NCBI GenBank assembly: GCA_913057765.1
Contig: CAJXPH010000005.1
Span: 1 to 28,515, forward strand
Origin: an uncultured Campylobacteraceae bacterium
GTDB lineage: Bacteria > Campylobacterota > Campylobacteria > Campylobacterales > Arcobacteraceae
Direction of reading: 5' to 3'
DNA: 28,515 nt
This document shows positions 1 to 7,900 of this stretch, piece after piece. How positions within the stretch are numbered: position 1 is the first letter of the stretch; each line of letters begins with the position of its first letter. The notes beneath the pieces were generated by a model. That model was not told where the DNA came from. It was given only the letters and a program-made list of their open reading frames with translations, and ran no database searches. Both the position numbers and the translations under genes were made by a program.

Positions 1-1
1 T

Positions 2-53
2 AGCTTTTATCTATCCTAACTTTACTGTTAGCTTGGATAAGAGCTTTTTTTTT
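2..53 (+). terminator. Rho-independent terminator of an upstream gene
   Basis: A long stem is formed by bases 2-20 and 27-45 around a 6-base loop (21-26). It has 17 of 19 positions paired, including two G-T pairs, with two adjacent mismatches, and is followed by nine T (45-53). The T-run makes it a plus-strand terminator, so a plus-strand gene must end just before the window. The nature of that gene cannot be seen. Confidence 0.75.
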
Positions 54-149
54 GCCCGCTTTTTTATGTTTTTACATATTATTCTTTATTTCATTATTCA
101 TATTCATTTTTCTTTTATCTATTTATCTCTTATTCTTTGTGTATTGCAT

Positions 150-524
150 CTAGTTATTCTTAGCTTTCTTTATTATCTCTTCTATTATTACATTTGTGCA
201 CATCTCTATTCTTTCTCCTATTTTAAATACTCTCTTTTTATTCTTTCCATCACTTATTAATATATTAAATCTCATCTCTTTCATACTAAACCATCTACAT
301 CTATCTTCTTTATATTTGAATATCATTTTTCCATTACAATGATTTTTAAAGTCTTCTTCCGTTTTAAAACGTTTTAAGCCTATGTATTTTTGTATTTGTG
401 ACTTTACAACACAATATCCTTCTTTAGTATAGTAATCGGCTTCTATGTTTGTATTTGAGTATATAGGAGTTATTATAATTAGCAGTGTTAATAATTGATA
501 TCTTATTTTTTTGAAGTTTTTCAT
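150..524 (-). CDS. Small secreted hypothetical protein with four cysteines
   Basis: I do not recognise this protein. It begins with a Sec-type signal: a basic start (MKNFKKIRYQ), a hydrophobic stretch (LLTLLIIITPI) and a likely cleavage site after YS at about residue 23. The mature part of roughly 100 residues is rich in Lys, Glu and Ile and carries four cysteines (in GYC, NHC, DRC and EMC contexts), which would suit two disulfides in the periplasm. I chose the ATG at 524 because AGAAGAGAG lies directly before it. The in-frame ATG at 557 abuts the T-run of the rpsU terminator and would begin at the end of that hairpin. The gene follows rpsU on the same strand but is separated from it by that terminator, so it probably depends on read-through or on a promoter I cannot place. 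Base composition matches the rest of the window. Confidence 0.6.
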   Translation of the reverse strand: MKNFKKIRYQLLTLLIIITPIYSNTNIEADYYTKEGYCVVKSQIQKYIGLKRFKTEEDFKNHCNGKMIFKYKEDRCRWFSMKEMRFNILISDGKNKKRVFKIGERIEMCTNVIIEEIIKKAKNN

Positions 525-557
525 CTCTCTTCTTTTTATATCTTTTATTTTTGACAT

Positions 558-590
558 AAAAAAAGGCCAGTTGCAATAACTGACCTTTCT
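558..590 (-). terminator. Rho-independent terminator of rpsU
   Basis: Bases 563-572 and 578-587 form a 10-bp stem with one G-T pair around a 5-base loop. Read on the minus strand it ends in seven T (564-558), 20-odd bases after the rpsU stop. On the plus strand the tail is weaker (CTTTCTTT), so termination is mainly in the rpsU direction. Confidence 0.85.
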
Positions 591-607
591 TTGGATTAAG
601 CGAATGT

Positions 608-820
608 CTACAGTCTAGATTCGTATCTTCTAAGCATGTATAATCTCTTAAGCATTTTCTTTCTAGCGTTAATTTTTTGTTTTTTTCTGATCTCTGTCAT
701 TGGTTCAAAAAATCTTCTAGCTCTAGTTTCAGTAACAATTAGATTTCTATCGCATTGTTTCTTAAAACGTCTGTATGCTTCGTCAAAAGATTCACTATCT
801 TTTACTTTAATGCCTGGCAT
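608..820 (-). CDS. rpsU: 30S ribosomal protein S21
   Basis: Small-subunit ribosomal protein S21, which binds the platform near the 3' end of 16S rRNA and helps initiation. The 70-residue length is normal for the family. The start MPGIKVKDSESFDEAYRRFK, the central RARRFFEPMTEIRKKQK block and the very basic tail ending RLYMLRRYESRL are characteristic and very close to Campylobacter S21. A purine-rich AGAGGGTG stretch lies upstream of the ATG. The gene stands alone, with its own -10 box on the divergent side (859-864) and a strong terminator behind it, so it should be a single-gene unit facing away from moaC. Confidence 0.97.
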   Translation of the reverse strand: MPGIKVKDSESFDEAYRRFKKQCDRNLIVTETRARRFFEPMTEIRKKQKINARKKMLKRLYMLRRYESRL

Positions 821-858
821 GTAAAGTTCACCCTCTTTCTTTTTAAATTTAGGGTAGC

Positions 859-864
859 ATTATA
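859..864 (-). promoter_or_regulatory. -10 box for rpsU
   Basis: TATAAT on the minus strand, 38 bases before the rpsU ATG, in the divergent rpsU-moaC spacer. No convincing -35 is visible, as is usual in Campylobacterota, where the upstream side is simply T- or A-rich. Confidence 0.5.
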
Positions 865-903
865 TTTAAAGTTTACTTAATTTCAATTTAACTATAGAAA
901 AGA

Positions 904-909
904 TATAAT
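904..909 (+). promoter_or_regulatory. -10 box for the moaC operon
   Basis: TATAAT 26 bases before the moaC TTG start. It should drive moaC and the three overlapping or close genes behind it. No clear -35 element. Confidence 0.5.
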
Positions 910-935
910 AATAAACAAAAATAAAAGGCTAAATA

Positions 936-1406
936 TTGAATTTAACGCATTTAGATGAAAATGACAGACCAAAAATGGTTGATGTTTCTGATAAAAGTGA
1001 AACAACTAGAGTTGCTATAGCTTCAGGAAGAATCACTATGTCAAATGATGCATTTACTGCAATTATGGATAATAGTACTAAAAAGGGACCTGTAATTCAA
1101 ACTGCAGTTATTGCTGCAATTATGGGTGTAAAAAAAACTAGTGATTTGATACCTATGTGTCACCCTTTATTGTTAAGTGGAATTAACTGTGATATTGAAG
1201 AACTACCAGAATTACCTGGTTTTAAATTAATTGTTACTGCCAAACTTAATGGACAAACTGGTGTTGAGATGGAAGCTTTAACGGGTGTATCTGTTGGATT
1301 ACTTACTATTTATGACATGGTAAAAGCAATTGATAAGTCTATGATTATTTCAGATGTTCAACTTGAAAAGAAAAGTGGTGGCAAAAGTGGAGATTTTGTT
1401 AGATGA
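936..1406 (+). CDS. moaC: Cyclic pyranopterin monophosphate synthase MoaC
   Basis: Second step of molybdenum cofactor synthesis: converts the 3',8-cyclo-GTP made by MoaA into cyclic pyranopterin monophosphate. The 156-residue length fits the family. Conserved blocks are KKGPVIQTAVIAAI (residues 49-62), the DLIPMCHPLLLSG strand-loop and GVEMEALTGVSVGLLTIYDM followed by KAIDKSM. K50 and the lysine of the KAIDKSM segment should be the catalytic pair (K51 and K131 in E. coli). The start codon is TTG at 936, supported by AAAAGG at 923-928 seven bases earlier. The stop overlaps the next ATG (ATGA), so the following gene is translationally coupled. No other moa gene is in the window, so the pathway is scattered. 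Confidence 0.95.
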   Translation: MNLTHLDENDRPKMVDVSDKSETTRVAIASGRITMSNDAFTAIMDNSTKKGPVIQTAVIAAIMGVKKTSDLIPMCHPLLLSGINCDIEELPELPGFKLIVTAKLNGQTGVEMEALTGVSVGLLTIYDMVKAIDKSMIISDVQLEKKSGGKSGDFVR

Positions 1407-1666
1407 TTGATTTAAATGAGCAGAAACTTGAATTAGATTATCCATGTTCTTGGAAATATAAAATTGTAATGCTTGAAACTATTAATGTTAAATACATTTC
1501 AAAAGATATTTTCGGAGAAAGAGAACATTCTGTTAAAGAATCAAATGTTAGTAAAAAGGGTAAATTTAAAAGTTATTCTATTGAATTAATTGTTCATAAT
1601 GAAGATGATAGAAAAGAAATTTATAAAATACTTGGTGAACACAAAGAAATCAAGATGGTTTTATAG
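1403..1666 (+). CDS. DUF493 family protein (YbeD/HP0495-like)
   Basis: An 87-residue protein with the layout of the DUF493/UPF0250 family, small ferredoxin-like alpha-beta proteins thought to bind ligands or regulate. Visible features are the early DYPCSWKYKIV strand and the C-terminal HNEDDRKEIYKILGEHKEIKMVL helix-strand. Helicobacter HP0495 and E. coli YbeD are the members I have in mind; function is not settled for the family. The start overlaps the moaC stop by four bases (ATGA), and the next gene begins nine bases after its stop, so it sits in the middle of the operon. Assignment to the family is by pattern memory. Confidence 0.7.
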   Translation: MIDLNEQKLELDYPCSWKYKIVMLETINVKYISKDIFGEREHSVKESNVSKKGKFKSYSIELIVHNEDDRKEIYKILGEHKEIKMVL

Positions 1667-1674
1667 GTTAGCAA

Positions 1675-2559
1675 ATGAAAAGAAGAGATTTCTTAAAATA
1701 TTCAGCTACAACTTTAGTTTTACCTTCACTTGTAACATCAGTTAACGCTTCAACAACGTCAGTAGAATTGCCAGTCTTTCCTACTCGTACATTAAAAACT
1801 AAATTGAGTGATGTCTTGAAAATAGAAGTTGAAGAACAAAAAAATGAAAAAAAAATCATAGAAGTTGAAGTCAAAAAAGAAATTATAAAAAAAGATAAAT
1901 TTTTAGAAGAGAAACATTTTAATGATTTTGTTTCTGTTAGAAAAAAACTAAAATTTATTCAATCTCATGTAGGTTATGGAAATTTTAATGTAATTAGTTT
2001 TGATGATATTTTAAGAATTGCAAAATATTCAAATAAAATTGAGTCATTTTCAAAATCTGAATTAAATTTTTTAGAATCTATTTTTTATTATGATCCTTCA
2101 TATCATGGTTTTTATGGTGAAAGAATTTCAAATAAAATTACTGAAAAAATCAATAAAAAAGATATTATTAAAATACCGAGAACGGGACATTATCTATTTA
2201 AAGGTGAACCAATGAATGTTTATCAAAAAATGAAAGATGATGTTGGTGATTCTTTAACTTTAACTTCTGGGGTAAGAAGTATTATTAAGCAGACAAAACT
2301 ATTTTTAGACAAAATTGATTCAGTTGATGGGAACTTATCAATTGCTTCTAAATCTTTAGCTCCTCCTGCATATACGTATCATAGTATTGCAGATTTTGAT
2401 GTTGGGAAAAAAGGCTTTGGCCATGCAAATTTCACGTCTAGATTTGCATTAACACAAGAATTTCTAAAAATGCGAAAATTAAAATATATCGATATGAGAT
2501 ATACAATCAACAATAAGGACGGTGTAAGGTATGAACCTTGGCATGTTAAAGTTATTTAA
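1675..2559 (+). CDS. Tat-type M15 (LAS/VanY-like) peptidoglycan carboxypeptidase
   Basis: Probable zinc D-Ala-D-Ala or LD-carboxypeptidase of the M15 family, acting on peptidoglycan peptides in the periplasm. The first residues MKRRDFLKYSATTLVLPSLV match a twin-arginine signal (RRDFLK then a hydrophobic stretch), with cleavage likely after NAS near residue 25. Residues 60-80 are a lysine-glutamate-rich, probably helical linker. The catalytic part is at the C-terminus: H236 and D242 in YHSIADFDVG and H290 in the terminal EPWH, the spacing expected of the three zinc ligands in LAS enzymes; the usual G-x-A-x-D is slightly altered. A 294-residue length is normal with such a linker. Its end overlaps the M99 peptidase gene by 29 or 17 bases, so the two cell-wall enzymes are coupled. 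The exact bond it cuts cannot be told from sequence. Confidence 0.78.
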   Translation: MKRRDFLKYSATTLVLPSLVTSVNASTTSVELPVFPTRTLKTKLSDVLKIEVEEQKNEKKIIEVEVKKEIIKKDKFLEEKHFNDFVSVRKKLKFIQSHVGYGNFNVISFDDILRIAKYSNKIESFSKSELNFLESIFYYDPSYHGFYGERISNKITEKINKKDIIKIPRTGHYLFKGEPMNVYQKMKDDVGDSLTLTSGVRSIIKQTKLFLDKIDSVDGNLSIASKSLAPPAYTYHSIADFDVGKKGFGHANFTSRFALTQEFLKMRKLKYIDMRYTINNKDGVRYEPWHVKVI

Positions 2560-3913
2560 ACTATTTATTATTTCACTTTTTATTCAAAATTTATTTGCTA
2601 ATACTCAAAGTTTTGATTTTGATTTTATAAAAAAAGGTATTCAAGATGATAATACTCTTTTAATTGTTGGAGGTATTCAAGGTGATGAACCTGGTGCATT
2701 TATGGCAGCATCTCTTATTACAACACATTATGAAATTAAAAAAGGTTCAGTTTGGGTTGTTCCAAATCTAAACTTTTATTCTATTATTAAGCGTTCACGT
2801 GGTCCTTTTGGTGATATGAATAGAAAGTTTGCAGCTTTAAAAATGAATGATCCAGATTATACTTCTATTCAAAGAATTAAGAAATACATTAAATCACCTG
2901 ATGTAAAAGTTATTTTAAACTTACATGATGGAAGTGGATTTTATAGAGAAGAACATATTGATTGGTCACATTCTCCTAATAGATGGGGACAAAGTTCGAT
3001 TATTGACCAATCTAATTTAGATATTGAAGCATATGGAAATCTTGAAGATATATCAAAAGAAGTTTGTGCTTATGTAAATGAGAATTTAATAAAACCAAAA
3101 CATTACTATAGTGTGAAAAATACACATACTAAAATGGGTGATAAGGAAATGGAAAAAACATTAACTTATTATGCAATTAATAATGGAAAAGCTGCTTTTG
3201 GAAATGAAGCGAGTAAAGTTCTTCCTTTACATGAAAGAACTTATTATCATTTAGTTGCTCTAGAAAAATATATGAAGATTATGGGAATCGAGTTTGAAAG
3301 AAAATTTGAATTAAATTCTTTGGCAGTTAAAAATGTTATAAATAATGATATTTACATTTCTTTTTATGATGAAAAAATTCAATTACCTTTAAGTGAAATT
3401 AGAAATATCCTTAAATATTTTCCTATAAAAAAAGATGGAACTTTAGAATTTACTCCATCAAATCCTTTAATGACAATTATTAAGAAAAATGGAACATACA
3501 TGATTCATTATGGAAATAGGAAATTAGCAAGTCTAAAACCTGATTATTTAGATATGGATCATGAGCAAAAAACTGTTTCAATTAATATTGATGGTGAACA
3601 AAAAACCGTAACTCTTGGTTCAATAATAGATGTTGAAAAAAGTTTTGAGATTGAACCTCTTGAGAATTTTAGAGTAAATATTATTGGCTTTGTACAAAAA
3701 GGAAAAAAAGACGAATCTGGTGTAAAGGTAAGTAAAAATAAAATTTTAAAAAGGTATTCTATTGATAGAAATGGAAAAATATTTAGAGTTGAATTTTATA
3801 AAGATAAAAAATTTGCAGGTATGATTCTAGTAAATTTTGATAAAAATAGAAAAATGAGAGAAGATATTTCTCTCGCTTCTTCAAAAGAAAAAAGTGTTAC
3901 AACTAGTCTGTAA
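2543..3913 (+). CDS. M99 peptidoglycan carboxypeptidase, Csd4/Pgp1-like cell-shape protein
   Basis: Homologue of Helicobacter Csd4 and Campylobacter Pgp1, periplasmic DL-carboxypeptidases that trim tripeptide to dipeptide stems and are needed for helical shape. From the ATG at 2543 the zinc ligands fall at Q46, E49 (GGIQGDEPG) and H128 (LNLHDGSGFY), the same numbers I recall for Csd4, including the unusual Gln. The first 19 residues (MLKLFKLFIISLFIQNLFA) are a Sec signal peptide. The catalytic domain covers roughly the first 250 residues, followed by two beta-rich domains typical of M99. Length is 456 residues. An in-frame ATG at 2531 has AAGG only one base before it, too close to work well, so I prefer 2543; both overlap the end of the M15 gene. 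The last codons form half of a terminator palindrome shared with the converging gene. Confidence 0.9.
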   Translation: MLKLFKLFIISLFIQNLFANTQSFDFDFIKKGIQDDNTLLIVGGIQGDEPGAFMAASLITTHYEIKKGSVWVVPNLNFYSIIKRSRGPFGDMNRKFAALKMNDPDYTSIQRIKKYIKSPDVKVILNLHDGSGFYREEHIDWSHSPNRWGQSSIIDQSNLDIEAYGNLEDISKEVCAYVNENLIKPKHYYSVKNTHTKMGDKEMEKTLTYYAINNGKAAFGNEASKVLPLHERTYYHLVALEKYMKIMGIEFERKFELNSLAVKNVINNDIYISFYDEKIQLPLSEIRNILKYFPIKKDGTLEFTPSNPLMTIIKKNGTYMIHYGNRKLASLKPDYLDMDHEQKTVSINIDGEQKTVTLGSIIDVEKSFEIEPLENFRVNIIGFVQKGKKDESGVKVSKNKILKRYSIDRNGKIFRVEFYKDKKFAGMILVNFDKNRKMREDISLASSKEKSVTTSL

Positions 3914-3921
3914 CACTTTTT
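3889..3921. terminator. Bidirectional terminator inside two converging gene ends
   Basis: A perfect 12-bp stem (3889-3900 with 3910-3921) with a 9-base loop; the arm is five A then GTGTTAC. Each strand has a run of five T closing the stem. The two stop codons (3911-3913 plus, 3905-3903 minus) lie inside it, so the hairpin should end both transcripts. Confidence 0.8.
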
Positions 3922-4178
3922 GAATTAACCAATTCTTGTTTTATTTTTTCTTGATTTAATTTTTTAATTGCAGCTTTATATATCTCTTCAACTCTTTTTT
4001 CATCATCATTAACTAAAGCTTTGATTTCTTCAATATCTTTTTTTTCTTCTTTAGCTATAAAAACTTTTAATTCTTTTTTAGTAAATTTTCTTTTTAAAAC
4101 TTCTTTTAATTCATCTTCATCTTTTAATCTACCAACAAGTTTATCAATATTTGATAGTAATGCTTTTTCTAAGTTCAA
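3903..4178 (-). CDS. Small highly charged hypothetical protein
   Basis: I do not recognise this 91-residue protein. It has no signal peptide or membrane segment, is dominated by Lys and Glu, and looks almost entirely helical, with possible coiled-coil stretches (KDEDELKEVLKRKFTKKELK; EKRVEEIYKAAIKKLNQEKI). The start is TTG at 4178, overlapping the surE stop as TTGA, with AAAAGG seven bases upstream, which supports the start well. It is the last gene of the dnaE-surE unit, and its stop lies inside the terminator shared with the M99 peptidase gene on the other strand. Coupling to surE and dnaE suggests steady co-expression but says little about its role. Confidence 0.75.
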   Translation of the reverse strand: MNLEKALLSNIDKLVGRLKDEDELKEVLKRKFTKKELKVFIAKEEKKDIEEIKALVNDDEKRVEEIYKAAIKKLNQEKIKQELVNSKSVTD

Positions 4179-4972
4179 TAATTATCCTTTTCTATCCATG
4201 TATTTAATGTTTCAATATCTTCATAAGAAGTTAAGTCTAACATTATAGGGGTAATTGAGATATAGTTTGCTTTAATAGCTTCAAAATCACAGTCTTTATC
4301 TGCACTTTCTTGCCAAATAAGAGGATGTAGTCCAATCCAGTAGAATTCTTCTCCTCTTGGGTTTAAGTGTCTATGTGTATCGTTCCCATACTCCCTAAAG
4401 CCAGATTTTGTAATTTTAACTCCATTGCACTCTTCAATAGAAATTGCAGGAACATTAATATTTAAAAATCTTCTTTTTGGTAATGGAAATTCTCCATCTA
4501 AAATTTGTTTTGCAACATCAGCAACAACTTTTTTTGCTAGTGCAAAATCCCAGCCATTTTTTATATCATGACATTGACTTTTACAAACTTGAGATATGGC
4601 AATTGCAGGTACTCCTTGAAGTACTGCCTCCATAGCTCCGGCTGCTGTTCCACTATAAGTAACATCTTCACCCATATTTGCACCAATGTTTATTCCACTG
4701 ATTACTAAATCTGGTTTATACCCTTCTTTAAAAAGGTTATTTAGTGAAATGAAAATACAATCAGTAGGTGTTCCATCATCAATTTTATAGAAGTCATCAT
4801 CAACGTTTACCATTCTTAATGGTCTATCAAGAGTTAATGAATGTCCACATGCAGATTTATTTTTTGCAGGTGCTACTACTGTTATCTTTGCAAGAGGACT
4901 TAGTGCTTCAATCAATGCTTTTAATCCAATTGCATCAAAACCATCGTCATTTGTTAATAAGATTTGTTTCAT
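4175..4972 (-). CDS. surE: 5'/3'-nucleotidase SurE
   Basis: Metal-dependent phosphatase that removes phosphate from nucleoside 5'- and 3'-monophosphates, and in some bacteria from short polyphosphate. The N-terminus MKQILLTNDDG gives the metal ligands D9 and D10; NKSACGHS supplies the conserved serine near residue 41, and VISGINIGANMG the asparagine ligand. YSGTAAGAMEA is the usual following helix. The 265-residue length is normal. The start overlaps the dnaE stop by four bases (ATGA) and the stop overlaps the start of the next gene, so it is the middle of a tightly coupled three-gene unit. Confidence 0.95.
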   Translation of the reverse strand: MKQILLTNDDGFDAIGLKALIEALSPLAKITVVAPAKNKSACGHSLTLDRPLRMVNVDDDFYKIDDGTPTDCIFISLNNLFKEGYKPDLVISGINIGANMGEDVTYSGTAAGAMEAVLQGVPAIAISQVCKSQCHDIKNGWDFALAKKVVADVAKQILDGEFPLPKRRFLNINVPAISIEECNGVKITKSGFREYGNDTHRHLNPRGEEFYWIGLHPLIWQESADKDCDFEAIKANYISITPIMLDLTSYEDIETLNTWIEKDNY

Positions 4973-7900
4973 TCTACTATATATGCTCCCTCTATTTGTC
5001 CAATTAGATTTTCGACATTTGTTGTAACTTTAAAACCTGTTTCTAATTCAATATCGCCAAGTTTTGATTTAATAAGAAGTCTTAATTCTCGTTTTCCTTG
5101 ATTATGTGCAATTACTTCAAAAAGTTTATACATAATCATATCTTTATTAGAAAAAGGAATAGCAATAGTCATTGGTGGCTCAATAACTACTTTTTGTTTA
5201 GTTTTTATTTTTTCTTTTCTTGCATCTTTTAGACTTTCGATTTTCAAGATATTCATTCTCGTAAAATTCTCATCTTTAGATACTTTTACTTTAAAAGCAA
5301 TTGGTTCAGAGTCACTAGGATTTTTTAAATCAATTCCAAAATCATCTTCAAGTTCTTTTATTCTATTTTCAAAAAGCATTAATTCAATATTTCCATGTAA
5401 ATCCATGATTGAAGCAATACCAAACTTGTTACCTTTTTTAGAAATCTTTTGCACAATACTTTCAACTTTTCCTACAAATAAGGCTTGTGAACCATCTGCA
5501 ATTTCGTCTAGTTCTGATGATAAGGTATATTTGATCTGGTCTAATTGACTTCTGTATTCATCTAGAGGATGTCCTGATACATAGAATCCTAATGATGCTT
5601 TCTCAAATTCTAGAATTTCTTTTGAAGAATACTCTTCCATATGCTCTAACACAATTTCAGATCTTGTCATTTCTTCTGAGTCACCAAATAAAGAACCCGT
5701 TGCTTGTTTTCTCATCTTCATAGCATCGCCAACAGCTTCACTGATTCTTTCAATTTGTTCTAATAAAGATTTTCTTGAATATCCAAAATTATCAAATGCT
5801 CCAGATTTTGTAAGTGATTCTATTACTCTTTTATTTACTTTACTTCCGTCAATTCTTGAAATGAAATCTGATAAATCTTTAAAATCACCATCTTCATTTC
5901 TAGCTTCTAAAATTGAGTTGATTGCAACATCTCCAGCACCTTTAATAGCACCCATACCAAACATTACAACTTCTTCACCTTCTAGTTTTCTTGCTGAGAA
6001 TACTAAGTCTGATTTATTAATATCAGGTGGGAAAAGGTCTAGTTTTAATCTTTTTACTTCATCTACATACTTTACAACTTTATCAGTATTATCTTTTTCA
6101 AGTGTAAGCAAGGCTGCCATAAATTCTGATGGATAATATCTTTTTAAATATGATGTATAGAATGTTACAAGAGCATAGGCTGCTGAGTGAGATTTATTAA
6201 ATCCATATCCAGCAAACTTTACAATCAGGTCGAATAGTTCTTCACAATGGCTTCTTACATAACCTTTTTTTACTCCACCATCTGCAAACTCACCTTTTAA
6301 TCTGTCCATTTCTTCAACAATTTTTTTACCCATAGCTCGACGAACAAGGTCGGCACCACCAAGGCTAAATCCACCAATTGTTTGTACAATTTGCATAACT
6401 TGCTCTTGGTAAACAATAACTCCATAAGTTGGCTCAAGAATAGGTCGTAATGGTGCATCAAATTCATCGTAGAAATAGTCAATTTTTGCACGACCATGTT
6501 TTCTATCGATAAAGTCATCAAGCATTCCTGACTCCATTGGCCCTGGTCTATATAAAGCAAGAACGGCAATAATATCTTCAAAATTATCTGGTTTAAGTCT
6601 TTTACATAAATCTTGCATACCATCTGATTCAATTTGGAATAAACCAATTGTATTACCAGTTTGGATTAAGTCATAAACCCCTTTGTCATCAACATCTGCT
6701 GTAAGGAAGTCAATTCTTTTACCATGTCTTTTTTCAATAAGTTTTAAACCTTCTTCTATAACTGTTAGGGTCTTAAGACCTAAGAAGTCAAACTTAATTA
6801 AATCCACATCTTCAACATATTTACCATTGTATTGAGTTGCTAAAGTATCAAGTCCTGAAGGTTTAAATAAAGGAGTTTTGTTCCATAAAGGTTCATTTGA
6901 AATAACAACACCAGCCGCGTGAGTACCGGCATTTCTATTTAGACCTTCTAGTGCTAATGCATATTCCCAAACTCTTGCTGCTTGTGGATCAATATCACAA
7001 AGTTCTCTTATTTTTGGTTCTTTTTCCCAAGAATTTGTAAGGTCAATTCCTAATTCATCAGGAATTAGTTTTGCCATTGCATCTGCTTTTGAATAAGGCA
7101 TATCAAGAACTCTGGCAACGTCTCTAATTACCCCTTTTGCAAGTAACTTACCAAAAGTAATAATTTGTGCAACATTGGCTCTTCCATATTGCTCAACAAC
7201 ATAATCAATAATTTCTCCACGTCTTGCTTGACAGAAATCCATATCGATATCTGGCATTGAGATTCTTTCAGGGTTTAGAAATCTCTCAAAAAGTAGACCA
7301 TATGGCATTGGGTCAATATCGGTAATCTCTAAAGAGAAAGCAACAAGTGAACCAGCAGCAGAACCCCGCCCTGGACCAACTGGAATTTTCATTTCTTTTG
7401 CAACAATTACGAAATCCCATACGATTAGCATATATCCTGGGAATTTCATATTATTGATAATGTCAATTTCTACTTGTAATCTATCTTTGTATTCTTGGTG
7501 TTTAGATGCATCAACAATTTTAAGTCTTTTTTCTAAACCTTTCCAACATTCGTGAATAAACAAAACTTTGTCATTTTCTAGTGAATATTCTAAGTCTGGC
7601 TCTGGTAATACTAGACTATCAATTGCAGATTTTTGTTTTGTAAATTTAAAGTTAGGTGGAGTAGGGTCTCCTAGTTTTATTTCTAAATTACATTTATCGG
7701 CTATCTCTTGTGTTGCATGAATTGCTTCAGGTATATCTGCATATAGTTTTGCAATTTGCTCTGGTGATTTTAAATAAAATTCATGAACAGAATGTCTTAA
7801 TCTATTTGGATCATCGTAAAGTTTATTCATTGCAATACACATGAATGCTTCGTGCGCATCTGCATCTTTTTGGTTTAAATAATGGGTATCGTTTGTAGCA

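Noticed and set aside
33..260. Plus-strand reading frame of 75 codons rich in Phe, Leu, Ile and Tyr
   Set aside because: It begins with TTG inside the terminator hairpin, has no ribosome site, overlaps the minus-strand secreted-protein gene, and its composition is what T-rich DNA gives by chance.
2531..2542. ATG at 2531 as start of the M99 peptidase
   Set aside because: AAGG is only one base before it, while the ATG at 2543 gives a cleaner signal peptide and the known zinc-ligand numbers.
6297..6647. Minus-strand frame of 116 codons inside dnaE
   Set aside because: It is a shifted frame within a well-conserved polymerase gene, with no homology and no ribosome site.
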